From the NCBI GenBank assembly GCA_029532415.1, contig JAQOTA010000060.1, positions 4,278,001-4,342,000 on the forward strand: DNA of 64,000 bases. The letters are read 5' to 3'. Both the position numbers and the translations under genes were made by a program. Source of the stretch: Marasmius tenuissimus. Its lineage: Eukaryota; Basidiomycota; Agaricomycetes; Agaricales; Marasmiaceae. The notes beneath the pieces are model-generated. The model saw only the letters and a program-made list of their open reading frames with translations, was not told where the DNA came from and did no database searches. This document shows positions 62,314 to 64,000 of the stretch, in pieces. Each line of letters starts with the position of its first letter. Within the stretch, counting starts at the first letter, position 1.

Positions 62314-63005
62314 ACGAGTGTCCCCCTAAGCTGTATGAGAGGCGAAGGGAAGAGAAAATTCTCAATGGAATGAGAATTTACGACAAGACTGGAGTCTTAG
62401 TCGAAGGGAAGCAGGGAGGTGAAACAATGTTCATGAATTGATTCGGACGCCAGTCGAGGGTTAATCGGTATCGGAGATGAATGACGAGAGCTCGAGCAAC
62501 AGATGGCGTACAGCGATGGTGAGGAATAAGCGACAGTGTTGTGGAGCATCGAGGTTGTGGAGTGAGGCAAGGTCCGGGATGGTTGAATTGAAAAGTGCCG
62601 AACGGCATTCCAAGCTGCCAGTGGCTGGGCAGGTGGCTTGTCAGTTACTAGGGATCGGCTGAGTAATATTTATCACACTCGCTTCGCTTCACTCATCTCG
62701 CTACTCTCTTCTTTCACCTCCACCACGTCCAACGATGCTCAAATTGCCATTTGGACCCAGTAAGTTTTTTTTCTCCGTTATTTTCCATTCAGTTGAGTTT
62801 TAATAATCTCCTTGATTACCAGCCTCGCCTGAGCTCCACTATGCTTGGGTTTCGTATGGACCACACGCATGAATCCATTCGTGCGTTACCGCTGATTCCA
62901 TTCAGCGGTACTTGACGGTCTCATATGATACTTATAAAAGCAGTCAAATTCATCACCCTTGGCCTCATTCCCATTCCCGTATCCTTCCTGTACACGCACG
63001 CACAC
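62314..63005. other. Divergent promoter region
   Basis: Lies between two head-to-head genes. It has pyrimidine-rich tracts near 62695-62730 and a TATTTAT box at about 62667. No further gene is seen. Confidence 0.4.
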
Positions 63006-63611
63006 ATGCCCAAAGCGCCCAGAACGAGGACACAACCTGCTCGCAGGGCAAAGAAACCGGCCTCGAAGAAACAGCAGACGTCGAAGAAGCAGAAGACGGC
63101 GAAGCAGCCCACCAAGAAGAGGAAGCCCACCAAGCAGCAGCAGCTCACTTCCTTGAACGAGAGGATTCGCGACATTCTCGGAAACATCCGTCTCGTTTCG
63201 AATATTTTGGAACCTCTCCCTCCTCCGCAGCTCCGCAACCAGAGGCAGACATCGTCCATTTACATTGGGGCGACAGCTGGGGTGACAAGACCTGATCATC
63301 CGAGGTTCGGTGACCTAGGTCTGAAGTACTATGTAAGTTCCTTGTCTCCTTGCCTCAACTCTCGGTCGCTGACTCGCAAAATGATAGTTGCAGGACGGGC
63401 AAACCGTTTACCCGCTGCTTCAACCCGAAATCCCTAAACAGGTTCTCACCGGCAATGCCAGGCTTATGGCCTTATTGCGCCGGCGCAACGTACTAAATGG
63501 ATGGGTTTACCGGGAGGTGTCGGGCTGCTACGATGAAGATTCCGACGTGCCTCATGACGAGAACGACAATAACGACAATAACGTGTTGAACATGATGGAA
63601 ATCATGTGATA
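63006..63611 (+). CDS. Lysine-rich protein of unknown function, 3' end replaced by an LTR
   Basis: Two exons (63006-63331 and 63392-63611, approximate junction at the GTAAGT after LGLKYY). The N-terminus is a long basic stretch (RAKKPASKKQQTSKK, then KRKPTKQQQ), likely a nuclear signal or DNA/RNA contact. A short helical part (SLNERIRDILGNIRLVSNIL) and a second domain (LLQPEIPKQVLTGNARLMAL) follow. The last residues (VLNMMEIM) are read from the LTR that begins at 63594, so the native C-terminus has been cut off or moved away. The function is not recognised. Confidence 0.65.
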
Positions 63612-64000
63612 CACTGTTGACGTGTTGTTTACGCGTCACACTATTTATAGAGCTACGCCTCTAGAACACTTGCGTTCTCATGCAAGTACTACGTCTCTGT
63701 CTACGTATCTCACTACGTACCTAGTAGTTTCATCATAAATGACACTATAGACAGTCGCTATCCAATAGCATAAGTAGAGCCTCCAATACATGAGGCAAAC
63801 ACGACTATGCTCACCAAGCATACTACCATTCATGGTAGAAGTACTTACATAGTACTAATGTCTTTTACGCCTTTAGGGCCGAATACCTACTTCTAGTAGT
63901 AGTTTCAGTTAGTGTAATACTCATTACATGTACCAGAAACTTATGTATAAAAGACTGGACGAAAGGCCTTAAGCCTTAGGACAATCTACTCGATTATCAC
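63594..64000 (+). mobile_element. LTR, truncated by the window end
   Basis: Begins TGTTGAACATGATGG and matches the first 407 bases of the LTR at 18355-18872 with roughly a dozen differences. It includes the TATAAAAG motif (63946-63953). Whether it is a solo LTR or the 5' LTR of a full retrotransposon cannot be told, because the window stops. The five bases before it are TAACG, the expected target duplication. Confidence 0.88.

Noticed and set aside
1..64000. CRISPR array or bacterial-type operon
   Set aside because: No regularly spaced identical repeats; intron-rich genes show this is fungal DNA.

Overview
This is nuclear DNA of a filamentous basidiomycete fungus, most likely an agaricomycete. 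Genes are broken by many short introns of about 40-65 bases with GT..AG (occasionally GC..AG) ends. Several protein families have the look of agaricomycete-expanded groups: multi-spanning membrane proteins, a DUF6534-type membrane protein, a KOW/SPT5-like protein and an XPG/PIN-like nuclease. Crypton and LTR-type mobile DNA is present. There are no operons or ribosome binding sites. Most of the window is repeat-rich, gene-poor and decayed. No housekeeping gene was recognised.

Layout. From 523 to 48068 there are seven copies of one multi-exon membrane-protein gene, all on the minus strand: 523-2136, 3884-5466, 9271-10890, a deleted pseudogene at about 12740-13568, 19668-21243, 28502-30076 and 46567-48068. 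Five have a TATAAA box 57-72 bases upstream of the ATG. Interleaved with them are older duplicated blocks: a plus-strand decayed unit present three times (about 13960-16890, 43200-46320, 50430-53640); a block at 22760-24145 repeated at 48125-50050; and a block at 24140-27740 repeated at 59140-61270, with a fragment at 19030-19350.

The centre, 31902-42305, is different: four well-preserved, GC-richer genes in a row. They are a complete six-exon Crypton tyrosine recombinase with a GCR1_C-like DNA-binding end (956 codons, catalytic R/K/HxxR/Y all present), a KOW-repeat SPT5-like protein, an XPG/GEN1-like nuclease with some active-site residues changed, and a convergent gene of unknown function. 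Between the recombinase and the KOW gene lies a nearly perfect 112-base inverted repeat around a 24-base loop. This cassette is the best candidate for a composite mobile unit.

The right third holds a DUF6534-type gene that appears to have been cut in two by a local inversion (halves at 55769-56293 minus and 54484-55568 plus). It also holds a TIR element with many CTTGAG motifs (57156-58990) carrying a nested solo LTR, and two divergent intact-looking genes (61629-62313 minus, 63006-63611 plus). The second of these is truncated by an LTR that runs off the window end. Two complete solo LTRs with exact 5-base target duplications, a 571-base element with a 9-base duplication and an identifiable empty site, and a 387-base MITE record repeated transposition.

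All calls were made by reading the sequence by eye. Exon limits in the membrane family are approximate, and family names rest on motif recognition rather than a search.
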